From DAOUEX01 sp034430235 (GTDB taxonomy: Bacteria > Chloroflexota > Anaerolineae > UBA2200), in contig CAYZGO010000052.1 of the NCBI GenBank assembly GCA_964478075.1, forward strand, positions 1 to 12,947: a stretch of 12,947 nucleotides of DNA. The letters are read 5' to 3'. How positions within the stretch are numbered: the stretch's first letter is position 1; every line of letters begins with the position of its first letter. The notes beneath the pieces were generated by a model. That model was not told the origin of the DNA and ran no database searches. It saw only the letters and a program-made list of their open reading frames with translations. The position numbers and the translations under genes are program-made. This document shows positions 1-6,870 of this stretch, one piece after another.

Positions 1-90
1 GGCTTCTCCATCGGGCTCATGCAGGCGTCGAGGTATGAGATAGTGGAACTAACGGATCCGGTGCGCATCGTGATAGATGTACTGTGGTAG
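1..90 (+). CDS. C-terminal end of AMIN-like domain protein (5' truncated)
   Basis: The first 29 codons are open from the window edge and end at TAG (88-90). The peptide begins GFSIGL and continues RYEIVELTDPVRIVIDVLW. This matches the closing strands of AMIN-like beta-sandwich domains found at the C-terminus of secreted or lipoprotein cell-envelope proteins, where a W/F-x-x-G-L strand is followed by a P-x-R-(I/L)-V-(I/V)-D strand. The start, any signal peptide and most of the domain lie outside the window, so neither role nor localisation can be read directly. No clear terminator follows. A different beta-rich domain with the same ending cannot be excluded. Confidence 0.55.
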   Translation, partial: GFSIGLMQASRYEIVELTDPVRIVIDVLW

Positions 91-510
91 TGGCCTCAGC
101 GCCGGACCACAATCACCAGGGGACATACTGAGAGGCAAGCAGCATGGAAGAGCGTCCTCATGCTGGGTGACGTGTGCCAGCACCGCCTGTTCCACGGCGG
201 TGCGAATCTCACGAGAACCCCAGCCCCCGCTCCTTCACGCTCACGCGACACCAGCATCCGATGATGAGGTGGTGAAGTACTCAGATGTCAAGAACGTTCC
301 GATGTCGGATTAGCCGATTTGGTCTCTTCTCAGCCCGTTGGCGCTGAAGCCTTGGTGAGGTCGGCACAGACGCTGGGCAGAGCATCTCAGGTCGAGCGGC
401 AAGGTAGCGTCTTGGGGCAGACCCGGTTGCGACTGCGGGGAGAAGGCAAGCTCATCTTGGTTGCGATGGCAAGGATCTGGTTCTGGTATTTTTTTGGTTC
501 AGAGCCGTTG
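91..510. other. gene-free spacer upstream of the lipid kinase
   Basis: About 420 bases with no convincing gene on either strand. Plus-strand frames here are short, lack ribosome binding sites and have no recognisable motifs. A minus-strand frame over roughly 60-225 has plausible amino-acid composition but has no start context and is closed by a stop near 225. A weak dyad GTGGT/ACCAC (about 84-110) follows the upstream stop but has no T-run. The only clear signal is the kinase promoter at the right edge. Confidence 0.5.
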
Positions 511-519
511 TGCTATAAT
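511..519 (+). promoter_or_regulatory. extended -10 promoter (TGCTATAAT) of the lipid kinase gene
   Basis: TGC followed by a perfect TATAAT at 514-519 forms an extended -10 element. A poor -35 (TTTTTG, 491-496) lies 17 nt upstream, as expected for extended -10 promoters. Transcription should begin near 525-527, right at the ATGs at 524 and 530, so the transcript would be leaderless or carry only a few bases of leader. Confidence 0.7.
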
Positions 520-529
520 TGGTATGAGA

Positions 530-1468
530 ATGAAACAACACAAGATCATCGCCAATCTAGCTACTGCCCGGGGGGCCGGAGCGCGCGCCGTTCCCCAGAT
601 CGAGCGCTTGCTGACCAAGCACGGTCTCGATTTCGACATCGTGTGCACCGAACGCCCCTGGCATGCCGCAGAGCTTGCCAAAGAGGCCGCTGTTGCAGGA
701 TGTGACGTCATTGTCTCAGCGGGTGGCGACGGCACCTCCAACGAGGTGATAAATGGCCTGATGGAAGCAAAGCAGGCAGGCAAGCATTCGTTTGCGATGG
801 GTGTTCTGAGCCTCGGTCGCGGCAATGACTTTGCTCATGGCATAGGTGTCCCCTATGACCTGGAGCATGCCTGTCGTGTGCTGGCTGAGGATCATCGGCG
901 GGTGATTGATATCGGACGGGTGGCTGGTGGCCTCTATCCCCAGGGACGCTACTTTGGCAACTGCGTCGGTGTCGGTTTTGACGCCATCGGAACCATAGAA
1001 GCCGCCAAACTGCCCAGGCTGGGTGGGTTTCTGAGTTTCTTCATCGCTGTGCTCAAGACCATCTTTGTGTATTACAAGGCTCCAATCAGCACCGTGACGT
1101 ACGACGGCCACACGCTCACCCAGCCTTCGTTGATGATCTCGATTATGAACGGGCGGCGGCTGGGTGGTGGCTTCTGGATGGCCCCTGATGCTGAACCCGA
1201 CGATGGCCTGTTCGATTTGTGCATCGTTCACGAGGTGAGCCGCGCCCGCATATTCAGACTCATTGCCCACTTCCTCCGAGGCACGCAGGCCACCCAGGAG
1301 CCTGTAACGACTGGACAAGCAGCGCAGATATCCATTACCGCCGTTGAAGGCGCGCTGCCCGCTCAAACCGACGGAGAGATCCTGTGCATTGATGGACAGC
1401 ACCTGGAGATAGAGCTGCTACCGCGGCAGATTGAGGTCATCTGCCAGTTTCCAGAGGGCGTTCAGTGA
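530..1468 (+). CDS. diacylglycerol kinase family lipid kinase (YegS/BmrU type)
   Basis: ATP-dependent lipid kinase of the DAGK catalytic-domain family, predicted to phosphorylate diacylglycerol or a related lipid at the inner membrane face. From ATG 530 it has 312 residues, normal for the family. The nucleotide-binding loop GGDGTSNEVING is at 65-76. The second family block, SLGRGNDFAHG (about 94-104), corresponds to the usual P-x-G-T-x-N-D-F-A motif with Arg replacing Thr. A conserved C-terminal segment with TDGE follows. The frame stays open upstream to a TTG at 461, but those codons would lie upstream of the promoter. ATG 524 or 530 is therefore the better start, and 530 follows the predicted transcription start by only a few bases. 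There is no Shine-Dalgarno. The stop overlaps the next gene, so kinase and acyltransferase are probably co-translated for phosphatidic-acid metabolism. The exact lipid substrate is not readable. Confidence 0.88.
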   Translation: MKQHKIIANLATARGAGARAVPQIERLLTKHGLDFDIVCTERPWHAAELAKEAAVAGCDVIVSAGGDGTSNEVINGLMEAKQAGKHSFAMGVLSLGRGNDFAHGIGVPYDLEHACRVLAEDHRRVIDIGRVAGGLYPQGRYFGNCVGVGFDAIGTIEAAKLPRLGGFLSFFIAVLKTIFVYYKAPISTVTYDGHTLTQPSLMISIMNGRRLGGGFWMAPDAEPDDGLFDLCIVHEVSRARIFRLIAHFLRGTQATQEPVTTGQAAQISITAVEGALPAQTDGEILCIDGQHLEIELLPRQIEVICQFPEGVQ

Positions 1469-2148
1469 CGCTCACCCATCGCATCGTAGTTGCGTTTTTC
1501 AAGGGGCTGACAAGCCTTCTTTGCCGTGTTGACGACGAGCAACTGGCTCGGGTGCCGGATCAGGGGCCGCTGCTCCTTGTCACCAACCACGTCAACTTGC
1601 TGGAAATCCCCCTGGTCTATGCCCACCTGCTGCCGCGTCCAGTGACGGGTTTGGTGTTGGCCCATCGTTGGCAGAGCCGTTGGCTCGGGTGGCTGTTAGA
1701 TCTGTGTGGAGCTATCCCGCTGCGCAGAGGTGAAGCCGATGTTACCGCCATGCGCAGGGCAATGGAAGTGCTGGAGGCGGGTCACATTGTCGTCATTGCC
1801 CCTGAGGGAACCCGCAGCGGGCACGGCCGCTTGCAGAAGGCCCACCCGGGTGCTGTGCTCCTGGCGTTGCACAGCGGCGCGCCCATGCTGCCTCTTGTCT
1901 TCTACGGCGGTGAGCACTATGGGGACAGTCTGCGCCGATTGCGACGCACTGATTTCCACATCGTCGTCGGCAAGCCGTTCCACCTTGATACTGGTGGGGT
2001 CAAAGTGACCCGCCAGGTGCGCCGACAGATGATTGACGAAGTGATGTATCAGCTGGCAGCACTGCTCCCCCCGGCCTACAGAGGTGTCTACTCGGATCTG
2101 AACGCAGCTACCCAGCAGTACCTGGCTTTCCAGCCCGGTCCCAGATAG
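1465..2148 (+). CDS. PlsC-type lysophospholipid acyltransferase
   Basis: Predicted 1-acyl-glycerol-3-phosphate acyltransferase-type enzyme of 227 residues, attaching a fatty acyl group to a lysophospholipid at the membrane. The GTG start at 1465 overlaps the upstream stop as GTGA, with AGAGGG about 7 nt before it, which suggests translational coupling. Family blocks appear in order: NHVNLLE at 41-47 (block I), GAIPLRRGE at 82-90 (block II), PEGTRS at 113-118 (block III) and GAPMLPLVFYGG at 138-149 (block IV). Block I reads HX4E rather than the HX4D usual in PlsC. The acid is conserved in kind, and HX4E occurs in the related LpxL-type acyltransferases, so activity is likely retained. N-terminal hydrophobic stretches fit membrane association. 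Paired with the lipid kinase, it suggests a phosphatidic-acid-forming or lipid-recycling unit. Confidence 0.88.
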   Translation: MTLTHRIVVAFFKGLTSLLCRVDDEQLARVPDQGPLLLVTNHVNLLEIPLVYAHLLPRPVTGLVLAHRWQSRWLGWLLDLCGAIPLRRGEADVTAMRRAMEVLEAGHIVVIAPEGTRSGHGRLQKAHPGAVLLALHSGAPMLPLVFYGGEHYGDSLRRLRRTDFHIVVGKPFHLDTGGVKVTRQVRRQMIDEVMYQLAALLPPAYRGVYSDLNAATQQYLAFQPGPR

Positions 2149-2384
2149 ACCTGCACGGTGGGGCGGCGGCGGTCTCGCGCCTGGGTGTTGCTCATGAGGG
2201 TGGTGCCTATCCTACACCGGAGAGCCCGCCGAGAAATACAGGAAAAGCTCTGCGAACTCCACGTCTCTTGGCTACCGAAGGTGCCAAGAGGCTGCGTTCT
2301 CTGCGGTGAAGAGGGCAGCAACACTCCACGAGGAGACTACCTCGGAAACGACGCCGTGTAAGCGACTTTCCTCACAGTCTGAAC

Positions 2385-2407
2385 CTAGTACCCCACAATG
2401 GGACTAG
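2385..2407. terminator. hairpin in convergent spacer, possible terminator
   Basis: CTAGT-A-CCC pairs with GGGACTAG around the loop CACAAT: eight base pairs with one bulged A. There is no downstream T-run on either strand, so intrinsic termination is uncertain. Its location between two converging units favours an end-of-transcript role. Confidence 0.35.
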
Positions 2408-2444
2408 ATATGAGGTCAACGCTGCCAGTGCGTGGCTGAAGACT

Positions 2445-2465
2445 ACCTGTGTAGCACGTACAGGT
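2445..2465. terminator. perfect 6-bp dyad just downstream of the SDR stop
   Basis: ACCTGT and ACAGGT are perfect inverted repeats with a 9-nt loop. The dyad lies 18 nt beyond the end of the minus-strand operon. It has no T-tract, so it may be a weak or factor-assisted terminator, or an mRNA 3'-end stabiliser. Confidence 0.3.
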
Positions 2466-2482
2466 CAACGACGTCAGGCGCT

Positions 2483-3238
2483 TCACCGCTGGCTAGCCAG
2501 TCCGCCCGCTATCTCTCCTCCGTCAATCACGAAGAACTGCCCGGTGATAAAGCTCGCATCGTCGGAGGCGAGAAAGGCGAAGAGGGCTGCTATGTCCTCC
2601 GGACGGCCCAGCCTGTTCAGAGGCAGTTTGCTCGCAAAGGCGCGCAGCTTTTCCGGCGTGTATTCCGCTTGCTGCATCGGTGTCAGAACAAAGCCCGGAC
2701 AGACGGCGTTGACGCGCACCTTGGGGGCCAGTTCTAGCGCCATAGAGCGTGTCAACTCGATGACGCCTGCTTTTGACGCGTTATAGTCGGCGTAGTAGTG
2801 GTAGCCCATCAAACCGTTGGTCGAGCCCATGTTCAGAATGACGCCGCCCTCTCCCGCCAGCATTCGGCGCGCTGCTTGTTGCGCCACAAAGAATACGCCG
2901 TTGAGGTTGACTTCCATCACCTCGCGCCACTCCTGGGGGGAGATGTCCATGAAGCGATGCCGGATGCTGATCCCTGCGTTGTTGCTCAGAACATCCAGAC
3001 TCCCCACCAGGTCGTCCAGTTCCTCAAAGCCACGGGCGATGTCGTCGGGATCCGAGACGTCCGCACTGATGGTGCCGCTCAGGAGCGGCAGTTCGCCTCT
3101 GAGGCGACGGAGCGCCGCATCGTCGCGATCCAGCACGACGACGCGCGAGCCCTCCTCCAGGAAGCGCGCCGCTGTTGCGGTGCCGATGCCGCCCGCCCCG
3201 CCGGTGATAAGCACCCGTTTGTCTTTCAGACCGCGCAT
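2483..3238 (-). CDS. SDR family oxidoreductase (operon gene 5)
   Basis: Classical short-chain dehydrogenase/reductase, 251 residues, expected to use NAD(H) or NADP(H) on an alcohol/ketone pair. The Rossmann motif TGGAGGIG is at 12-19. Asp37 at the end of the second strand favours NAD. NNAG is at 86-89, with Asn111, Ser139, Tyr152 and Lys156 as the catalytic tetrad (YNASK at 152-156). The end (ITGQFFVIDGG) is typical of FabG/glucose-dehydrogenase-like SDRs. The ATG at 3238 is preceded by AAGGAGGAG at close spacing. The upstream in-frame extension lies inside the preceding gene and is rejected. The gap to the previous stop is 10 nt, so it is co-transcribed. The substrate is unknown. Two different SDRs in series suggest successive redox steps or two related substrates. 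Confidence 0.92.
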   Translation of the reverse strand: MRGLKDKRVLITGGAGGIGTATAARFLEEGSRVVVLDRDDAALRRLRGELPLLSGTISADVSDPDDIARGFEELDDLVGSLDVLSNNAGISIRHRFMDISPQEWREVMEVNLNGVFFVAQQAARRMLAGEGGVILNMGSTNGLMGYHYYADYNASKAGVIELTRSMALELAPKVRVNAVCPGFVLTPMQQAEYTPEKLRAFASKLPLNRLGRPEDIAALFAFLASDDASFITGQFFVIDGGEIAGGLASQR

Positions 3239-3248
3239 GATCTCCTCC

Positions 3249-4010
3249 TTACCCTGCCAACCCGCCGCCGTCCACAACCAAGGCCGTGCCGGTGACGAAA
3301 GAAGAGGCGTCGCTGGCGAGATAGAGCGCCGCCTGGGCAATGTCGTCCGGCTTGCCGATGCGCCGCAGTGGCCGCTGTGCTGCTTCTGCCAGAAAGCGCT
3401 CGTCCGCTTGGCCAAGCTGGCGTGCTTCATCGCGCAGCATGGGAGTGTCGGTATCGCCGGGGCAGATGCAGTTGACGCGGATGTTCTGCTCGCCGTGGTC
3501 GAGCGCCATGGCCTTGGTCAGCAGAACCACCGCGCCTTTCGAGGCGCAGTAGGCCGCCGCTTTGCGCCCACCGGCCAGCCCCCAACCCGAAGCTGTGTTG
3601 ATGATCACCCCGGCGCCTGCCTGGGCCATGACGGGAATGACGTACTTGCTCAGTAAAAAGACCGACTTGACGTTGACCGCCATCACCCGATCCCATTCTG
3701 CCTCGCTTGTCTCAGGGACAGTAGCCCGCCGGATAATGCCCGCGTTGTTGAAGAGGACGTCCAGGCTGCCCAACTCGTCCACAGTTCGCTGCACAGCGCG
3801 CTGGCAATCTGCCGCCTGGGTCACGTCACAGCGCACAAAGATGGCCCGCCCACCGCCATCAACGATGGTCTGCGCAACGGCCTGTCCGCCTGGCTCATCC
3901 AGATCCACCACCGATACCGCCGCTCTTTCGCGCGCGAAGAGCAAGGCCGTCGCCCGCCCAATGCCCGACGCCCCGCCTGTGATGAGAGCAACTCTGTCAG
4001 CAAGCCGCAT
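3249..4010 (-). CDS. SDR family oxidoreductase (operon gene 4)
   Basis: Second classical SDR, 253 residues, probably a cytosolic NAD-preferring dehydrogenase. It has TGGASGIG at 11-18, Asp36 at the end of strand two, NNAG at 88-91, Asn113, Ser141, Tyr154 and Lys158 (YCASK), and a C-terminal VTGTALVVDGGG strand. The ATG at 4010 has a GAGAGGGAGA purine tract about 7 nt upstream, and the previous gene ends 15 nt before it. It is only moderately similar to the neighbouring SDR: the motifs are shared, but loops and substrate-lid regions differ. It does not look like a recent tandem duplicate. A FabG-like, polyol or hydroxy-acid dehydrogenase role is possible, and the sequence does not decide between them. 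Confidence 0.92.
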   Translation of the reverse strand: MRLADRVALITGGASGIGRATALLFARERAAVSVVDLDEPGGQAVAQTIVDGGGRAIFVRCDVTQAADCQRAVQRTVDELGSLDVLFNNAGIIRRATVPETSEAEWDRVMAVNVKSVFLLSKYVIPVMAQAGAGVIINTASGWGLAGGRKAAAYCASKGAVVLLTKAMALDHGEQNIRVNCICPGDTDTPMLRDEARQLGQADERFLAEAAQRPLRRIGKPDDIAQAALYLASDASSFVTGTALVVDGGGLAG

Positions 4011-4025
4011 TGTGATTCTCCCTCT

Positions 4026-5153
4026 CTAACGTGATACCTTGTAGATAGTCCGCTCGTTGTACCCGGTTACTACCTTGATGTAGCCGCTGAGCATCCTATC
4101 CACCGCCCGCTCACCGGTGTCAACCCAAAGAGGCCGTCCACGCAGCGAGTTGATCTTTCCGGTCGTGCTCACAACAATGATGTTGTCTTTGCCCACTATC
4201 TTGATGACTTGTGGACTTATCTGCTGATTGCCTCTGCCAAAGATGCAGCCTTGGCCACCGATGGGAGTAACGATTATCTTTGCCTTTCGTCCCTCAAGGA
4301 GCTTCAGAAGCTGGGACTCGTTCACATCAGTGGCAACCAGTCTGCTTGCAGCTACTACGTCCACGCCTATCAACGTCTTGCTCAATCCTAGCTTGGCCGT
4401 GATAGCTCTGGTTGTGGTTCCAGGCCCGATGATGTAGAGACAGTCACCCTCCATTCCATTCACAACGTCATAGGCTATCGCTTCTAAGGATGCCTCTTCT
4501 CCGGGGTCGCTTGGCGTCTTTACACTCTGGAGCAGTCTTGTCCGAAACGGAATCTTGAGGTAGCCATACAGCTTGGCCGAGACTATGCCCTGCCGAAAGG
4601 CTTCCTCGTCAATATCCATGACCTCAGCCTCCCGGAGCCTGGATACCCTTCCCCGTAGATACAACGCAGCAAGCTCTCCCGCGTTTACGGGGTTTGTCGC
4701 AAAAACCGCCGAGTGGATCTTGACCCCGGCAGGGATTCCAAGAACTGGGAGCGTCTCTCCAATGGCATTGCAGACGTCCCTGGCCGTGCCATCCCCGCCG
4801 GCAAAGAGCAGGAGATTCACTTTCAGCCGCCGCATTTCTCTGGCGGCATCTCGGGTGTCCTGCGGGGTCGTTTCACCCTGCTTGATTGAGCCAATGACCG
4901 TGGGCTCAAAACCGCATGCTCTGGCCGCGTCTTCTCCCATTTCACCGGGGTAGGTGATGACGTTAAGATCCTCCTTCATAGGCCTGACCCTCTCCAAGGC
5001 CTGCTTGGCCCGGGCTAGCGCTTCGGGCACCGCGCCCAACGCAAACGCCCTCTTCTGTATCTCCACTCCGTCGCTGCCTTTGAGCCCGACTCTGCCGCCT
5101 ATCCCGGCAACAGGATTGACGATCAAGCCCAGCCCTTTTTCGGTCACTTTCAT
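4026..5153 (-). CDS. COG3199-type ATP-NAD kinase family protein (AcoX-like)
   Basis: 375-residue member of the NAD kinase/diacylglycerol kinase fold, in the COG3199 branch that includes AcoX of acetoin operons. The N-terminal NPVAGIGG is at 13-20 and the nucleotide loop GGDGTARD at 119-126. It then has a long C-terminal half with the GPGTTT segment typical of this branch. The ATG at 5153 has AGAGGA about 6 nt upstream. It may phosphorylate NAD, supplying NADP for the downstream SDRs, or act on another diphosphate or polyol substrate, since biochemical data on COG3199 are thin. A 123-nt spacer with a repeat element separates it from the gcvPB-like gene, whereas it is 15 nt from the SDR gene behind it. 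AcoX relatives accompany lipoamide-dependent acetoin cleavage, a suggestive parallel to GcvP-like chemistry here. Confidence 0.85.
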   Translation of the reverse strand: MKVTEKGLGLIVNPVAGIGGRVGLKGSDGVEIQKRAFALGAVPEALARAKQALERVRPMKEDLNVITYPGEMGEDAARACGFEPTVIGSIKQGETTPQDTRDAAREMRRLKVNLLLFAGGDGTARDVCNAIGETLPVLGIPAGVKIHSAVFATNPVNAGELAALYLRGRVSRLREAEVMDIDEEAFRQGIVSAKLYGYLKIPFRTRLLQSVKTPSDPGEEASLEAIAYDVVNGMEGDCLYIIGPGTTTRAITAKLGLSKTLIGVDVVAASRLVATDVNESQLLKLLEGRKAKIIVTPIGGQGCIFGRGNQQISPQVIKIVGKDNIIVVSTTGKINSLRGRPLWVDTGERAVDRMLSGYIKVVTGYNERTIYKVSR

Positions 5154-5202
5154 CGGGGTCCTCTGTTGGGTATTGACGATGCTTGTAAGTACCTCAACTT
5201 GT

Positions 5203-5275
5203 CCTCACCCTCCTCCGTCCCCCTGCCAGATTTGGGAGAGGTAGAGCGTGGCCGAACGGCGGGGGTAGGTGAGGG
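5203..5275. repeat. REP/MITE-like inverted-repeat element inside the operon
   Basis: CCTCACC at the left end and GGTGAGG at the right end (5268-5274) frame about 73 bases. The interior has pyrimidine-rich and purine-rich arms, including CCTCTCCC (on the minus strand) near a GGCAGGGGG stretch. This CCTCACC...CTCTCCC...GGTGAGG architecture is a recurrent dispersed palindromic element in many Chloroflexota and other genomes. This copy is imperfect inside, so it looks like an old insertion. It fills most of the only sizeable gap in the operon and might act as a transcript stabiliser or attenuator between gene 2 and gene 3. Confidence 0.6.
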
Positions 5276-5276
5276 C

Positions 5277-6869
5277 CTACTTTCTCTCTTCTCGTACCTT
5301 CCTCAAGTAGGCCCGCCAGGTCATCGCCCACTGTGATGGGTCGTCCAGGGGTGCGCGGTCAATGGTGTGAATCGTGCTGTTGTGAGGAGCGGTCTTGACC
5401 AGGTCGGGGTCCGTGCGCGCCTCGTCAGCCACGTGCGCCAGGATGGCCGCGTATTCGTCGAGTTCCTCCTTGGAATATGACTCGGTGGGTTCGAGGGTAC
5501 AGGGCTCCGGAACGATGAAGGGATGGTGGCTGGTCCAGTAATGGACGCCAAAGTCCGCGGCTCGAAGTCCGAGTTGCTCAGAATGAACGCCTGTCTCTTT
5601 GGTCAGTGCTTCCCAACTGTACCGCACCTGCTCGATTCGGCGCTTGCCCTTGGCATAGGGCGCGGTCACACCTCGGATTTCCAGCATCTTTGCCAGGAGA
5701 TAGTTGTTATTGAGAACGGCGATTTCGGCGACTTCTCTCAATCCCTCTGCGCCGAGACTCATAACCCAGGCATACGCCCTCACAACGACAGGGGCGTATC
5801 CATAGAACGGCCTGAGCTTGCCAACGCTGTCGGGCCGGTCATAGTCCAGGTAATACTTGTGTCCATCGAACTCGACCAGGGGCAGCGGCAGGAACCTGGC
5901 AAGTTCCTCGGTCACACCGCTGGCACCACCCCCTGGTCCACCACATCCGTGCGGAGACGAGAAGGTCTTGTGCAGATTAAAGTGGCACAGGTCAAAGCCA
6001 GCGTCCCTGGCCCTGGTGATCCCGAGGAGTCCGTTGGCATTTGCCTGGTCGTAGGAGCAAAGGCCTCCTGCTTCGTGGACGACTTGCACAAACTCCTCGA
6101 TTCTTGGATTAAAGATTCCCGTGTCTTCCGGGTTTGTGATCAGCAGCCCGGCAGTCCGTTCCGAAACCGCCGCTTTCAACGCCTCCAGGTCAGGATAGCC
6201 GTCCTGGTCAGGATACAGAGTGATGACCTTGAAGCCAGCCGTTTTGGCGCATGCGGCGTTGGAGGGATGTGAAAAGATGGTGGTAATCATCTCGTCTCGC
6301 TGGGCTGCTTCTCCGCGAGACTCGTGATAGGCTCTTATGATCGACACATTCGCGTATATAGCCGCCGACCCAGCAGCGGGTTGCAGCGAAAAGCGGTCCA
6401 TCCCTGAGATCTCTTTGAGGATTTGCTCAAACCGGTACATGATCTCCAGGATACCCTGCACAGTTTCCTCGTCTTGCAACGGGTGAAGATCTGCCAGCTT
6501 GGGCAGGTTCGCCAGTTGGTCGTTGATCTTGGGGCTGTACTTCATCGTGCAGGTTCCTTGCCCCACGTCAATGTTCAAATCTGTCCCCAGGGTTTCCTGT
6601 GACAGCCTTACATAATGCCTCAGCACCTGGGGCTGGGACAGTTCAGGCAGTTTGGGGGGCTGCTTCCTACGCAGCTTTGCGGGCAGGGCTGCCAGGACAT
6701 CCCCGACCTCGTTCCTTATTCCGTCTTCCACTTCAGGGACGAGGATGCCGCGCTGTCCTTCACGGCTCAATTCAAAGATGATCGGTTCATCCCACCTGGC
6801 CTGGTGAAATCGTCTCAGGTTTAGCTTTCCGTCTGTGAACCTGTGCTTGCTTATATCTTGTTGAGCCAT
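5277..6869 (-). CDS. gcvPB: divergent glycine dehydrogenase subunit 2-like (GcvPB-like) PLP enzyme
   Basis: GcvP-fold (PLP fold type I) protein of 530 residues, slightly longer than usual GcvPB (about 480-500). Family landmarks are GQGTCTMKYSPK at 103-114, HPLQDEETVQG at 129-139, and the PLP lysine Lys301 in NLHKTFSSPHGCGGPG. A C-terminal LEPTES block and APHNSTI segment follow. True GcvPB normally reads SAHGTNPASA in the middle, but this protein has HPSNAAC at 201-207. The usual AGAHGE is replaced by AGSAAIY, and DGANLNA by DQANANG. It should therefore bind PLP, but the substrate may not be glycine. ATG 6869 lies one base after the gcvPA-like stop. AAGGAGG is 12 nt upstream, slightly far, and a TTG at 6878 is an alternative start. 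It presumably forms a heterodimer with the preceding gene product. Confidence 0.85.
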   Translation of the reverse strand: MAQQDISKHRFTDGKLNLRRFHQARWDEPIIFELSREGQRGILVPEVEDGIRNEVGDVLAALPAKLRRKQPPKLPELSQPQVLRHYVRLSQETLGTDLNIDVGQGTCTMKYSPKINDQLANLPKLADLHPLQDEETVQGILEIMYRFEQILKEISGMDRFSLQPAAGSAAIYANVSIIRAYHESRGEAAQRDEMITTIFSHPSNAACAKTAGFKVITLYPDQDGYPDLEALKAAVSERTAGLLITNPEDTGIFNPRIEEFVQVVHEAGGLCSYDQANANGLLGITRARDAGFDLCHFNLHKTFSSPHGCGGPGGGASGVTEELARFLPLPLVEFDGHKYYLDYDRPDSVGKLRPFYGYAPVVVRAYAWVMSLGAEGLREVAEIAVLNNNYLLAKMLEIRGVTAPYAKGKRRIEQVRYSWEALTKETGVHSEQLGLRAADFGVHYWTSHHPFIVPEPCTLEPTESYSKEELDEYAAILAHVADEARTDPDLVKTAPHNSTIHTIDRAPLDDPSQWAMTWRAYLRKVREERK

Positions 6870-6870
6870 C

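Larger units (their letters stand above)
2149..2482. other. gene-free convergent spacer
   Basis: 334 bases between the stop of the plus-strand acyltransferase and the stop of the last minus-strand SDR gene. Short frames occur on both strands but lack family motifs or ribosome binding sites. The visible structure is two dyads, listed separately at 2385-2407 and 2445-2465. Confidence 0.5.

Noticed and set aside
60..225. Minus-strand reading frame with plausible composition (EIRTAVEQAVLAHVTQHEDA...)
   Set aside because: It is closed by a stop near 225, lacks a start codon with ribosome binding site, overlaps the C-terminal CDS at 1-90, and has no recognisable motif. At best it is a gene remnant.
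461..529. N-terminal extension of the lipid kinase from TTG 461
   Set aside because: It would lie upstream of a near-perfect extended -10 promoter, the extra residues do not resemble the family N-terminus, and the kinase domain begins right after ATG 530.
3239..3430. N-terminal extension of the last SDR upstream of ATG 3238
   Set aside because: The extension overlaps the end of the preceding SDR in another frame. ATG 3238 has a strong AAGGAGGAG site, and the Rossmann motif sits at the usual distance from it.
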